From positions 62,001 to 126,000 of the forward strand of contig NZ_JACYIZ010000009.1 in NCBI RefSeq assembly GCF_015352975.1: a stretch of 64,000 nucleotides of DNA, in the 5' to 3' direction. Below are positions 49,768-58,886 of the stretch, one piece after another. Under the pieces are notes generated by a model. The model saw only the letters and a list, made by a program, of their open reading frames with translations, searched no databases and was not told the origin of the DNA. Both the position numbers and the translations under genes were made by a program. Within the stretch, counting starts at the first letter, position 1. Every line of letters starts with the position of its first letter. The stretch comes from Aestuariimicrobium ganziense (GTDB lineage: Bacteria > Actinomycetota > Actinomycetes > Propionibacteriales > Propionibacteriaceae).

Positions 49768-52263
49768 ATGACCGAACCGATGCCCGACCTGTTCTCGTTC
49801 TTCGCCGCAGAGGCCCAGCCCGCGCGACCCTCGAGCGACCGGAGTCGAGCCGAGCAGTCGGGCGAAGGCGGGCGCAAGGCGCCGTCGATCGATCCTGCCG
49901 CCCTGATCGAGGGGCTCAACCCGCCCCAACGCGAGGCGGTGCTGCATGAGGGGTCTCCGGTGCTGGTCGTGGCCGGCGCCGGGTCGGGCAAGACCCGGGT
50001 GCTGACCCGCCGGATCGCCTGGTTGGTGAGCCAGCGCAACGTGCACCCCGGGTCGATCCTGGCCATCACCTTCACCAACCAGGCGGCCGCCGAGATGCGC
50101 GAGCGGGTGGTCGACCTGGTCGGCAACCGGGCGAAGTTGATGTGGGTCTCGACCTTCCACTCCGCCTGCGTGCGCATCCTGCGCTCCGAGATCGACAAGT
50201 TCGGGCTGCGCCGCACCTTCTCGATCTATGACGACACCGACGCCAAGCGGCTGATGCAGTTGGTGCTCAAGGAGATGGACGTCGACCCCAAGAAGGTGCC
50301 TGTCCGATCGGTGATGAACTGGGTCTCGACCCGCAAGAACGACCTGGTCGACCACGAGAGCGCTGCGGCGTCCGCGATCACCCCCACCGACGAGCTGTAC
50401 GCCCAGGCCTACCGCGCGTACCAGCGGCGGCTTCACGCGGCCGAGGCGCTCGACTTCGACGACCTGATCATGACCACGGTCAACCTGTTGCAGGCCTTCC
50501 CCGACGTGCGTGAGCAGTACCGCCGCCGCTTCCGCCACGTGCTGGTCGACGAGTACCAGGACACCAACCACGCCCAGTACCAGTTGATCCGCCAACTCTG
50601 CGGCGAGCTCAGCGAGGCCGAGTCGTCGGGGTTGAACGCCACCCCGATCGAGCCGGGTGAGTTGATGGTGGTGGGTGACTCCGACCAGTCGATCTATGCC
50701 TTCCGCGGCGCCACCATCCGCAACATCCTCGACTTCGAGTCCGACTTCCCCGGCGCGCGGACGATCCTGCTCGAGCAGAACTACCGCTCCACCCAGAACG
50801 TGCTGACCGCCGCGAACGCGGTGATCCGCAACAACTCGGGTCGTCCCGGGAAGCGGCTGTGGTCAGAGGCAGGCGACGGCGACCTGCTGGTCGGCTACGT
50901 CGCCGACACCGAGCACGACGAGGCCCAGTTCGTCGCCAACGAGATCGACGCGCTGGCCGACGCCGGCACCTCGCGTTACGGCGACACCGCCGTGTTCTAC
51001 CGGACGAACGCCCAGTCCCGCGCGTTCGAGGAGGTGTTCATCCGCACCGGTGTGCCCTACCGGATCGTCGGCGGCGTGCGGTTCTACGAGCGTCGCGAGA
51101 TCCGTGACGCGGTGGCCTACCTGCGCTCGATCGCCAACCCGGCCGACGACGTCTCGGTGCGCCGGATCCTCAACGTGCCCAAGCGGGGGATCGGTGACAA
51201 GGCCGTCGAGGCCGTCGAGATGGTGGCCGCCGCCCAGCGGATCAGCTTCGCCGCCGCCATCGAGCGGGTGGACGAGTCGCAGGGCCTGGCGGCACGGTCG
51301 CTGAAGCAGTTGCAGGGATTCGCGGCGATGATGTCGCACCACCGCGCGCTGGTGGCCTCGGGCACGCCTGCCGACGAGGTGCTGACCAGCATCCTCAAGG
51401 AGTCGGGCTACCTGGCGGAGTTGGAGAGCTCCGACGACCCCCAGGACATCACCCGGGTCGAGAACCTGATCGAACTGGTGGCGGTGGCCGGTGAGTTCGT
51501 TGCGGCAGCCAACGCCTTCGACCTGCCGACCGACGAGGCGGGCGAGACCAGCAGCCTGGTCGACGGCATGCCCGAACCGGACGACTCGCTGCCGGCCTTC
51601 CTCGAGCGGATCGCCCTGGTCGCCGACTCCGACCAGATTCCCGATGCTGACGACGGCACCGGGGTGGTCACCCTGATGACGCTGCACACGGCCAAGGGTC
51701 TGGAGTTCGACACCGTCTTCCTCACCGGGTTCGAGGACGGCGTCTTCCCCCACATGCGGGCGCTGGTCGACCGGGACGAACTGGCCGAGGAGCGGAGGCT
51801 GGCCTATGTCGGCATCACCCGGGCCCGCAAGCGGCTCTACCTGAGCAGGGCCGCGGTGCGGTCGGCCTGGGGCGCACCGCAGTACAACCCCCCCAGCCGG
51901 TTCTTCGAGGAGATCCCGGCCCACGTCATGAACTGGCGCCGCACCGGGGCCGACATCGCGCGCTGGAGCACCACGTCGGCGACCCGCAGCTACCAGGCGC
52001 GGCAGGCGACCGGGGTGACTGCGGCCAGTGACGACGGTGGCGGGGTGTTCGGACGAGGTCGCGGTTCGCTGCCCTCGTCGGCGACCGTGGTCAAGCACGT
52101 CACCTCGGTCGAGCCCGGCGACAAGGTGCTGCACACCACGTTCGGGTTGGGGACCGTGGTCGCCACCAGTGGGGTCGGCGACCAGGCCAAGGCCGATGTC
52201 GACTTCGGGTCGGCGGGGCTGAAGCGGCTGTTGCTCAAGCACGCCCCGATGGAGAAGCTCTAG
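49768..52263 (+). CDS. pcrA: ATP-dependent DNA helicase PcrA/UvrD
   Basis: An 831-residue superfamily 1 3'-5' helicase used in repair, replication restart and clearing of RNA polymerase. Motifs in order: LNPPQREAVLHEGSP (Q-motif), VVAGAGSGKTRVLTRRIAWL (Walker A), TFTNQAAAEMRERV, VLVDEYQDTNHAQYQLI (DExx), VGDSDQSIYAFRGA, LEQNYRST, VTLMTLHTAKGLEFDTVF and EERRLAYVGITRARKRLYL. The C-terminal Tudor-like segment GDKVLHTTFGLGTVV binds RNA polymerase in PcrA. TAACCT at 49752-49757 may be its -10 box. Confidence 0.95.
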   Translation: MTEPMPDLFSFFAAEAQPARPSSDRSRAEQSGEGGRKAPSIDPAALIEGLNPPQREAVLHEGSPVLVVAGAGSGKTRVLTRRIAWLVSQRNVHPGSILAITFTNQAAAEMRERVVDLVGNRAKLMWVSTFHSACVRILRSEIDKFGLRRTFSIYDDTDAKRLMQLVLKEMDVDPKKVPVRSVMNWVSTRKNDLVDHESAAASAITPTDELYAQAYRAYQRRLHAAEALDFDDLIMTTVNLLQAFPDVREQYRRRFRHVLVDEYQDTNHAQYQLIRQLCGELSEAESSGLNATPIEPGELMVVGDSDQSIYAFRGATIRNILDFESDFPGARTILLEQNYRSTQNVLTAANAVIRNNSGRPGKRLWSEAGDGDLLVGYVADTEHDEAQFVANEIDALADAGTSRYGDTAVFYRTNAQSRAFEEVFIRTGVPYRIVGGVRFYERREIRDAVAYLRSIANPADDVSVRRILNVPKRGIGDKAVEAVEMVAAAQRISFAAAIERVDESQGLAARSLKQLQGFAAMMSHHRALVASGTPADEVLTSILKESGYLAELESSDDPQDITRVENLIELVAVAGEFVAAANAFDLPTDEAGETSSLVDGMPEPDDSLPAFLERIALVADSDQIPDADDGTGVVTLMTLHTAKGLEFDTVFLTGFEDGVFPHMRALVDRDELAEERRLAYVGITRARKRLYLSRAAVRSAWGAPQYNPPSRFFEEIPAHVMNWRRTGADIARWSTTSATRSYQARQATGVTAASDDGGGVFGRGRGSLPSSATVVKHVTSVEPGDKVLHTTFGLGTVVATSGVGDQAKADVDFGSAGLKRLLLKHAPMEKL

Positions 52264-53327
52264 ATCCGCAGGCCCAGCGAGCGCAGGAACGCCATCGGGT
52301 TGCTCGCGGCGTACACGTCGCCGGGGGTGGTGCCGGGCGGGTAGTACTCGAAGTGCAGGTGGTTGCCGTTGCTGTTGCCGGTGCTGCCGACGTAGCCGAT
52401 CACGTCACCGGGCTTGACCACCTGGCCCGGTCGCACGACTGACCGGCTCATGTGGGCATACAGCGTCGAACCCCCATTGAGGTGGTGCAGCACCACGTTC
52501 GTCCCGGGCCACCAGGCGCCGACCGGCGTGCCGACCACAGCCGGGGCGACTGCGTAGATCGGGGTGCCGTAGGCAGCCGGAAAGTCCTGGCCGGTGTGGT
52601 AGCGGGCCCAGACCCCGTACTGGCCGAAGTGGGCACCGACGCTGAACGTGCCCGGCAGCATCGGCAAGCACACACCGTCGCCCGAGCGCAGTGCGCTCAG
52701 GTCGCCGAGGTTCACACCGCTGGCGCCATCGGCGCCGGGGGTCTTCTGCATCTGCTTGAGGAGTTCGGCCGCGCGGCGCTTCTCCTCCTCGATGCGCTTG
52801 GCTTCCTTCTTGATCCTGGCGATGTCGTCGAGCATGCGCTGTTCGCGCTTCTTCGCCTCTGACTGGGCCTGGGTCAGGGTCACCTGGCTGTTGGTGCGGG
52901 CCAGGCTGCTCGTCCGGCTCGTGCTGCTGCCCGCGACCAAGGCCTGGTCGATCTGGGTGCGCACCGAGTTGCGGTTGACGGTGGTGCCACGCTGCCCGAA
53001 GGCGGTCAGGCCACCAGCGGCGGTCTGCTTCGAGGTCTCGTCAGACTTCAGGGCCGCGACCTGCTCAGCGGTCAGGCTCTCGGGTGCGGGAGCTGCCATC
53101 GCCTGGTTGGGCGATGAGACGTCGACCACGATCGAGGTCTGGTCCTGCTCGTCTGAGTGGGCGGCAGTGGCGGTGACCACACCGGCTGCGACCGCGACCG
53201 CCAACAGACTGACGCTCAGCGAGGCGATGATCGGACTAAGGATCGAGTGCGAGCTGTCGGCCGTGAAGGCGGCGTCGTCAGAGGTGGTGACAGCCCGACG
53301 CGACGCGCGCCTGACCACCTGCGACAC
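52260..53327 (-). CDS. M23/LytM-family cell-wall peptidase 1
   Basis: A 355-residue secreted or membrane-anchored protein. A transmembrane segment lies at about 33-55 (IIASLSVSLLAVAVAAGVVTA). It is followed by a Thr/Ser-rich stretch, a coiled coil (about 150-195, SEAKKREQRMLDDIARIKKEAKRIEEEKRR), and a C-terminal LytM domain. The domain has RYHTGQDFPA (His and Asp zinc ligands) and HLHFEYY (HxH), so the zinc site is complete. LRSLGLRI ends it. It is 56% or more similar by eye to the next gene and has the same promoter. It is probably a peptidoglycan endopeptidase acting outside the membrane. Confidence 0.85.
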   Translation of the reverse strand: MSQVVRRASRRAVTTSDDAAFTADSSHSILSPIIASLSVSLLAVAVAAGVVTATAAHSDEQDQTSIVVDVSSPNQAMAAPAPESLTAEQVAALKSDETSKQTAAGGLTAFGQRGTTVNRNSVRTQIDQALVAGSSTSRTSSLARTNSQVTLTQAQSEAKKREQRMLDDIARIKKEAKRIEEEKRRAAELLKQMQKTPGADGASGVNLGDLSALRSGDGVCLPMLPGTFSVGAHFGQYGVWARYHTGQDFPAAYGTPIYAVAPAVVGTPVGAWWPGTNVVLHHLNGGSTLYAHMSRSVVRPGQVVKPGDVIGYVGSTGNSNGNHLHFEYYPPGTTPGDVYAASNPMAFLRSLGLRI

Positions 53328-53402
53328 CTGCTGCTCCTCCGGGACTGGGACGCCCCTGGGTCGGGTGGTGCGATCACCACCTGCTGGGGCTCAACGGCCG
53401 TG

Positions 53403-53430
53403 AGCTTAGCATTTCTCAGGATTCCTTCAA
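53403..53430 (-). promoter_or_regulatory. Promoter of M23 gene 1
   Basis: On the minus strand TTGAAG, a 16-base spacer and TAAGCT. The spacer carries ATCCTGAGAAATGC, which recurs before the paralog gene at 54617-54644. Confidence 0.6.
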
Positions 53431-53459
53431 CAATCGCCCGCTGAGGGTGATCGGGAAGG

Positions 53460-54572
53460 TCAGATCCGCACGCCCAGCGAGCGCAGGAACGCCATCGGGT
53501 CGCTGGCCGCGTAGACGTCACCGGGGGTGGTGCCGGGCGGGTAGTACTCGAAGTGCAGGTGCGAGCCGAAGGAGCGGCCGGTGTTGCCCACGAAGCCGAT
53601 CACGTCGCCGGCCTTGACGACCTGGCCGGGGCGCACGTTCTTGGCGCTCATGTGGGCGTACAGGGTCGATCCGCCGTTGGCGTGGTGCAGGACGACGTAG
53701 GTGCCAGCCCAGCCGCCCGCGCTGGTGTTCGACGAGACGACACCGCTGGCGGCCGCGTAGATCGGGGTGCCTGTCGCCGCGGGGAAGTCCTGGCCGGTGT
53801 GGTAACGCGACCACGAGCCGACCTGGCCCCAGTGCGCGCCGATGGTCGCCCGGCCGAGCGGCACGGGCAGGGCACCGCCGCCGCCCTGGGAGATCACGGC
53901 GCTCAGGTCACCGAGGTTGACGCCACTGTTGGGCCCGGGGGCATCGCCCGCCTTCTTGGCGAGCTCGCGCTGCTTCTTCAGCAGTTCCTCGGCCTTGCGC
54001 TTCTCCTCCTCGATGCGCTTGGCTTCCTTCTTCACCTTGGCCACGTCGGCGGCCATCAGTTCCTCGCGCTCCTTGGCCTCGGCCTGGGCCTGGGTGAGCG
54101 TGACCTTGGAGCTGTCGGCCTTGAGCCGCGTGTTGCGGGTGCTGGTGGTGCCGTTGGTGATCGAGGCGTCCAGGGCCGAGCGCACGCTGCTGCGGTTGAC
54201 CGTCGTGCCGCGCTGGCCGAAGCCCTGCAGGCCGCCGGCGGAGGTCTCACGGCTCTGCTCGTCCGACTTCTTGGCGGCCACCTGCTCGGCGGTCAGGTTC
54301 TCGTCGATCGGGGCAGCCTTGGACTGGTCGGGGGTGTTCTCGTCCACGACGACCGAGCTCAGGTCCTGCTCATCGCTGTTGCTCGCCGAGGCGGTGAAGA
54401 CGCCCACGGCGACACCGACGCCGAGCATGCCCACCACCAAACTCGCCACCACCGGACGGACCAGCCCGCCCAGGCGGCCCTGCTGGTCGGTCGAGTCATC
54501 GATGTCGCTGAAGTCGTCGGCGAGGTCGTTGACCCGGGGGCGGGGCGCGCGCAGATTGACGCGGATCGGCAT
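53460..54572 (-). CDS. M23/LytM-family cell-wall peptidase 2
   Basis: A 370-residue paralog of the preceding protein: N-terminal polar tail, transmembrane segment (about 38-62, VRPVVASLVVGMLGVGVAVGVF), NLTAEQVAAKKSDEQSRET and FGQRGTTVNRSSVR (conserved linker). A coiled coil (EAKEREELMAADVAKVKKEAKRIEEEKRKAEELLKK) precedes the LytM domain with RYHTGQDFPAATGTPIYA and HLHFEYYPPGTTPG. All zinc ligands are present. Its C-terminus (FLRSLGVRI) is nearly identical to paralog 1. It arose by tandem duplication and both seem active. Confidence 0.85.
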   Translation of the reverse strand: MPIRVNLRAPRPRVNDLADDFSDIDDSTDQQGRLGGLVRPVVASLVVGMLGVGVAVGVFTASASNSDEQDLSSVVVDENTPDQSKAAPIDENLTAEQVAAKKSDEQSRETSAGGLQGFGQRGTTVNRSSVRSALDASITNGTTSTRNTRLKADSSKVTLTQAQAEAKEREELMAADVAKVKKEAKRIEEEKRKAEELLKKQRELAKKAGDAPGPNSGVNLGDLSAVISQGGGGALPVPLGRATIGAHWGQVGSWSRYHTGQDFPAATGTPIYAAASGVVSSNTSAGGWAGTYVVLHHANGGSTLYAHMSAKNVRPGQVVKAGDVIGFVGNTGRSFGSHLHFEYYPPGTTPGDVYAASDPMAFLRSLGVRI

Positions 54573-54616
54573 GAGTCTCCAGAGGAAGAGTGCAGGTGAT
54601 GGCTTGCTGAGAGACG

Positions 54617-54644
54617 AGTCTAGCTTTTCTCAGGATCTTCTCAA
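54617..54644 (-). promoter_or_regulatory. Promoter of M23 gene 2
   Basis: On the minus strand TTGAGA, a 16-base spacer and TAGACT. The spacer AGATCCTGAGAAAAGC is almost the same as that of paralog 1. Confidence 0.6.
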
Positions 54645-54773
54645 ATTCGACTCCTCGATTGGCGATGGGGTGGGCTCTGCTTGGTAGGCTCACGGTCGTC
54701 GCGCAACCCCCGCCGAGGTCGTCGGAGCGGGCGCACGAGAGGCGGCCATCGCGGCCGGGTGGGAGTAGTCAGA

Positions 54774-55946
54774 GTGGACCTCTTCGAGTTCCAGGCCCGT
54801 GACCTGTTCGACGAGTACGGCGTCCCTGTGTTGCGCGGATCCGTGGCGACCACGGCCGAGCAGGCACGCAGCGCGGCCGAACGTCTGGGGCTGCCGGTGG
54901 TGGTCAAGGCCCAGGTCAAGACCGGAGGTCGCGGCAAGGCCGGCGGCGTCAAGCTGGCCAGGACGCTGGACGAGGTCACCGAGCATGCCGAGGCGATCCT
55001 GGGCATGGACATCAACGGCCACACCGTGCACCAGGTGATGGTGGCCGAGGGCTGCGACATCGCAGAGGAGTACTACTTCTCGCTGCTGCTCGACCGCACC
55101 AACCGCAGCTACCTGGCGATGTGCTCGGTCGAGGGTGGGGTCGACATCGAGACCCTGGCCAAGGAGAGCCCTGAGAAGTTGGTGCGCAACCAGATCGACC
55201 CGCTGGTCGGACTCGACCGAGACACCGCCGACGAGATCGTCGCCGAGGCCGGCTTCCGCCCCGAGGACCGCAACCGGGTCGCCCGCGTGCTGGTGCAACT
55301 GGGCCGGGTCTACCGCCGCGAGGACTGCACGCTGGTCGAGGTGAACCCGCTGGTCAAGGACGCCTTCGGCGACATCATCGCGCTCGACGGCAAGGTCACC
55401 CTCGACGACAACGCGGCCTTCCGCCACCCGGAGTGGGAGTTGCTGGTCGATGACTCCTCGACCGATCCGCTCGAGGTGCGGGCCAAGTCCAAGGACCTCA
55501 ACTACGTCAAGCTCGACGGCAACGTCGGTGTCATCGGCAACGGCGCCGGCCTGGTGATGAGCACCCTCGACGTGGTGGCCAAGGCCGGCGAGGACCTGCC
55601 CGGCCACCCGCATCCGGCGAACTTCCTCGACATCGGCGGCGGCGCCTCGGCCCAGGTGATGGCCAATGGCCTCGAGATCATCCTCGCCGACGAGCAGGTT
55701 AAGTCGGTGTTCGTCAACGTCTTCGGCGGCATCACGGCCTGCAACGAGGTCGCCAACGGCATCGTCCACGCCATGCGGATGCTGGGCGACAAGGCCACCA
55801 AGCCGCTGGTGGTGCGCCTGGACGGCAACGCTGTCGAGGTGGGACGAGCGATCCTCGAGGAGTTCGACCATCCACTGGTCACCGTCGTCGACACCATGGA
55901 CGCCGCGGCCCGCAAGGCCGCCGAACTCGCAGCCCAGGAGGCCTGA
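54774..55946 (+). CDS. sucC: Succinyl-CoA ligase, ADP-forming, beta subunit
   Basis: The 390-residue beta subunit of the TCA-cycle enzyme that interconverts succinyl-CoA and succinate with ATP or GTP. An ATP-grasp domain leads: [42 protein letters not shown] and LVEVNPLV. The C-terminal ligase domain has [29 protein letters not shown] and [21 protein letters not shown] 54774 is chosen; the sequence upstream is not conserved and GGGAG lies near. TAGGCT at 54685-54690 may be the -10 box. In a propionate-forming relative it would also work backward, but that is inference. Confidence 0.95.
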   Translation: MDLFEFQARDLFDEYGVPVLRGSVATTAEQARSAAERLGLPVVVKAQVKTGGRGKAGGVKLARTLDEVTEHAEAILGMDINGHTVHQVMVAEGCDIAEEYYFSLLLDRTNRSYLAMCSVEGGVDIETLAKESPEKLVRNQIDPLVGLDRDTADEIVAEAGFRPEDRNRVARVLVQLGRVYRREDCTLVEVNPLVKDAFGDIIALDGKVTLDDNAAFRHPEWELLVDDSSTDPLEVRAKSKDLNYVKLDGNVGVIGNGAGLVMSTLDVVAKAGEDLPGHPHPANFLDIGGGASAQVMANGLEIILADEQVKSVFVNVFGGITACNEVANGIVHAMRMLGDKATKPLVVRLDGNAVEVGRAILEEFDHPLVTVVDTMDAAARKAAELAAQEA

Positions 55947-55948
55947 CC

Positions 55949-56839
55949 ATGTCGATCCTGCTCGACAGCCACTCCAAGATCATCGTCCAGGGCATGACGG
56001 GATCCGAGGGACGCAAGCACACCCAGCGCATGATCATGTCCGGCTCGCGGATCGTCGGCGGGGTGACCCCCGGCAAGGGAGGCCAGTCGGTCCGTTTCGA
56101 GGAGGACCCGGTGCCGGTGTTCGGCTCGGTGATGGAGGCGGTGGAAGAGACCGGCGCCGACGTGTCGGTGATCTTCGTGCCCGCCCCCTACACCCGGGCT
56201 GCGGTGATGGAGTCGATCAAGGCCCAGATGCCGCTGGTGGTCTGCATCACCGAGGGGGTACCGGTCGGCGACACCGCCCACTTCTTCTCGGCCGCCCAGG
56301 AGTCGGGCACCACCCGGCTGATCGGCCCGAACTGCCCCGGGCTGATCTCGCCCGGGAAGTCCAACGCGGGCATCATTCCGGCCAACATCTCCGGCCCCGG
56401 CCGCATTGGCCTGGTCAGCAAGTCGGGCACCCTGACCTACCAGATGATGTACGAACTGCGCGACATCGGCTTCTCGACCGCGGTCGGGATCGGTGGCGAT
56501 CCGATCGTCGGGACCACCCACATCGACTGCCTCAAGGCCTTCGAGGACGACCCCGAGACCGACGCCATCGTGATGATCGGCGAGATCGGTGGCGACGCCG
56601 AGGAGCGGGCTGCCGACTTCATTCGTGAGAATGTCAGCAAGCCCGTGGTGGGCTACGTCGCAGGGTTCACCGCTCCTGAGGGTCGGACGATGGGCCACGC
56701 CGGCGCCATCGTGTCGGGCTCGGCCGGCACCGCGCAGGCCAAGAAGGAGGCCCTGGAGGCCGCCGGCGTGCAGGTGGGACGCACGCCCAGCGAGACCGCG
56801 CAGTTGATGCGCGAGATCATGACCTCGCTGCGGAACTGA
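55949..56839 (+). CDS. sucD: Succinyl-CoA ligase, alpha subunit
   Basis: The 296-residue alpha subunit. CoA-binding Rossmann part: [34 protein letters not shown] and [13 protein letters not shown]. The ligase part has [21 protein letters not shown] and [15 protein letters not shown]. The phosphohistidine lies in [19 protein letters not shown]. It starts 2 bases after sucC with AGGAGG overlapping the sucC end, so the pair is one operon. Confidence 0.96.
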   Translation: MSILLDSHSKIIVQGMTGSEGRKHTQRMIMSGSRIVGGVTPGKGGQSVRFEEDPVPVFGSVMEAVEETGADVSVIFVPAPYTRAAVMESIKAQMPLVVCITEGVPVGDTAHFFSAAQESGTTRLIGPNCPGLISPGKSNAGIIPANISGPGRIGLVSKSGTLTYQMMYELRDIGFSTAVGIGGDPIVGTTHIDCLKAFEDDPETDAIVMIGEIGGDAEERAADFIRENVSKPVVGYVAGFTAPEGRTMGHAGAIVSGSAGTAQAKKEALEAAGVQVGRTPSETAQLMREIMTSLRN

Positions 56840-56934
56840 CCGCTTGGTTCAGAGCGCCCCTGCGCCCATGGGGTTGCGCAGTGAGCCTGAACTGGCTGGG
56901 TCCAGTTCGACGGGTCCGCTCGGAAGAGGGAGGC

Positions 56935-58779
56935 TCACTCGGCCTGGCTGGCGCGCTGGCCGGCGCGGGCGGCGATCATGATCCACGACTCGTCGGAGAA
57001 GTCGAACGACTCGGTGGTGTTGGTGACCACGTAGGCGACTCGGTTGCCGGTCTGCACCACACCGACCCGGTAGAACACGTTCTCGTCGGCCGAAATCGCC
57101 TGTTGCACCTTCCAGACCCGGCCCTTGACCGGGATCCGGTCCGCTCCGCGAGTCGACACGTTGGTGCCCCCGCTGACCTTCGCGGTCGCGGCGCGCTTCG
57201 CGCACTCATTGACGTTGCGGATGATCTTGGCGGAGAAGTCGGCCGCAGCCTTCTCGTCGGCGAAGGTGAACAGCACCTGGTCGACGCCGAAACCATCGGG
57301 TGCGCTGTCGTCCTGGGTCAGGATGTAGGAGCGCTGGCTGCGGGCGGTGGGCCCAGCTGCGGTGGCCAGGGTGAGATCTTCACACTGGCTGCCCCTGCTC
57401 GAGACCGCGGCGGGCTGGGTCGGGCTCCACATGCCCTGCCCCCGGGTCACCCGGGGCAGGTCGGACTGGGCCAGCCAGCCGGCGACCGGGGTCGCCGGGG
57501 TGGCGACCACCCGGGTCACCGGCTTGGTCGGGCAGGTGCCGGCCGAGGTCTTGCACAGACGGCCTGCGGACCCGGTGACCAGCGTGGTGACCTTCTCGGC
57601 CACGACCGCCTCCTTGAGGTTGGCGACGTCGGTCATCGTCACGGTGCGACCGGTCCGGCTGATCAACACCGTGTGGTACAGCGTCTGCTCGTCCTCGAAG
57701 GCCACCGTCATCGAGAACGATTCGTCAGCCAGGGCGGTCACGCTGGCGGCGGACTGCAGCAGGGCCGGTACGTCGTTGCAGGCGGACAGGGCGGCCAGGC
57801 GCTGCACGTAGGCCTCGTGGGCGACCTCTGGGGTCGCGTAGGCGTCCATGCGCTGCAGCACGGCCGTCTCGGTGGCAGCCTTCGAGGTCAGCCCACGCTG
57901 GCGGGTGATCTCGGGGGTGGGCTGCTGCGGCAGGTTCGACATGCAGGTGATTCCGGGGTCCGACGGCCCGACCGTCTCCCAGGTCCTGGCCTCGGCCCAC
58001 GACCCGCCCAGGGCAGTCGTGGCCTCGGCCACCGAGCTGAGCGAGGCGGTGGCCAGCGGGGGAGTGGGGGTGGGCGTCGGGGTGCTGGTCGACGCGCTCG
58101 GGGTGGTGGTGGTCTGCTGGACGACCACCTTGTCGTCACGGGTCAGTTCGCGCACACCGAAGAACGCGCCCACGGCCAGAGCGGGCGCCAGCACTGCCGC
58201 TGCGACCTTGCCGGGCAGTCCCAGGCCGCGCCGGGGTCGGGTGCCGGCATGGAGCGAGTCCTCGGGGCTGGCCGGGCTGGAGGTCCCCGGAGGGGAGGGG
58301 AACGAGGCCGGCGTCGGTGCCGCAGCCCTGGCCTCGACCGGGGAGGCTTGGCTGACCGGCACGGTGGCAGCCTCGCTCAGCGACGGGGTGGCCACGGTCT
58401 CGGTCTCGGTGGGCACGGTGACGTCGAGGGCGTCGGCCAGGGCGACAGGTGCCGCGCCGGGTCGCATGAAGGCTGCGTGCTCGGCCGGGACCCCGGTGGC
58501 GACCTCCGGCTCCGGCTGTTCATCTGGCTGCTCGATGGGTCTTGACGGCTCGCAGGGAGCGTCGGACGGCCCCTCGGCGGGACCCTCACCGCTGGGCTCG
58601 TCTGGTGATCCGCCCTGCGATCCGTCCTCGTCGGGCGAGGGTGCAGAGGCCGGTCCGGCGAAGCCGCGTCGTCCGAAGCTGCGTGGGCCACCCACGGTAT
58701 CGTCGGCCTGAGCAGGGTCGACCTGCTCGCCGTCGGACGGCATGGCGCGCCGGGGACGGAACAGCTTGTCGTCGCTCAC
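56935..58779 (-). CDS. Large single-pass membrane protein, PknH-sensor-like ectodomains
   Basis: A 614-residue protein not recognised as a named gene. Residues 1-190 are acidic, Pro/Ser/Glu-rich and likely disordered in the cytoplasm. A transmembrane helix spans about 191-209 (KVAAAVLAPALAVGAFFGV), followed by a Thr/Pro spacer (TTTTPSASTSTPTPTPTP). Then come two related outside domains (about 235-410 and 420-600), each with paired Cys and repeated motifs such as RSYILTQD, ADFSAKIIRNVNECAKRA and FYRVGVVQTGNRVAYVV. They are reminiscent of PknH-type extracellular sensor domains, but there is no kinase domain. Convergent with sucD. Confidence 0.72.
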   Translation of the reverse strand: MSDDKLFRPRRAMPSDGEQVDPAQADDTVGGPRSFGRRGFAGPASAPSPDEDGSQGGSPDEPSGEGPAEGPSDAPCEPSRPIEQPDEQPEPEVATGVPAEHAAFMRPGAAPVALADALDVTVPTETETVATPSLSEAATVPVSQASPVEARAAAPTPASFPSPPGTSSPASPEDSLHAGTRPRRGLGLPGKVAAAVLAPALAVGAFFGVRELTRDDKVVVQQTTTTPSASTSTPTPTPTPPLATASLSSVAEATTALGGSWAEARTWETVGPSDPGITCMSNLPQQPTPEITRQRGLTSKAATETAVLQRMDAYATPEVAHEAYVQRLAALSACNDVPALLQSAASVTALADESFSMTVAFEDEQTLYHTVLISRTGRTVTMTDVANLKEAVVAEKVTTLVTGSAGRLCKTSAGTCPTKPVTRVVATPATPVAGWLAQSDLPRVTRGQGMWSPTQPAAVSSRGSQCEDLTLATAAGPTARSQRSYILTQDDSAPDGFGVDQVLFTFADEKAAADFSAKIIRNVNECAKRAATAKVSGGTNVSTRGADRIPVKGRVWKVQQAISADENVFYRVGVVQTGNRVAYVVTNTTESFDFSDESWIMIAARAGQRASQAE

Positions 58780-58886
58780 GCGGGGTTTCCTCCACCAGTG
58801 GGTGCGCCCCGGGTGGGCTGCACGTGCGGTGGTGATTTTACCCGGCTGGGCTCAAGGTGCCGATTCGTCGACGAAAGGTCTGGTCA

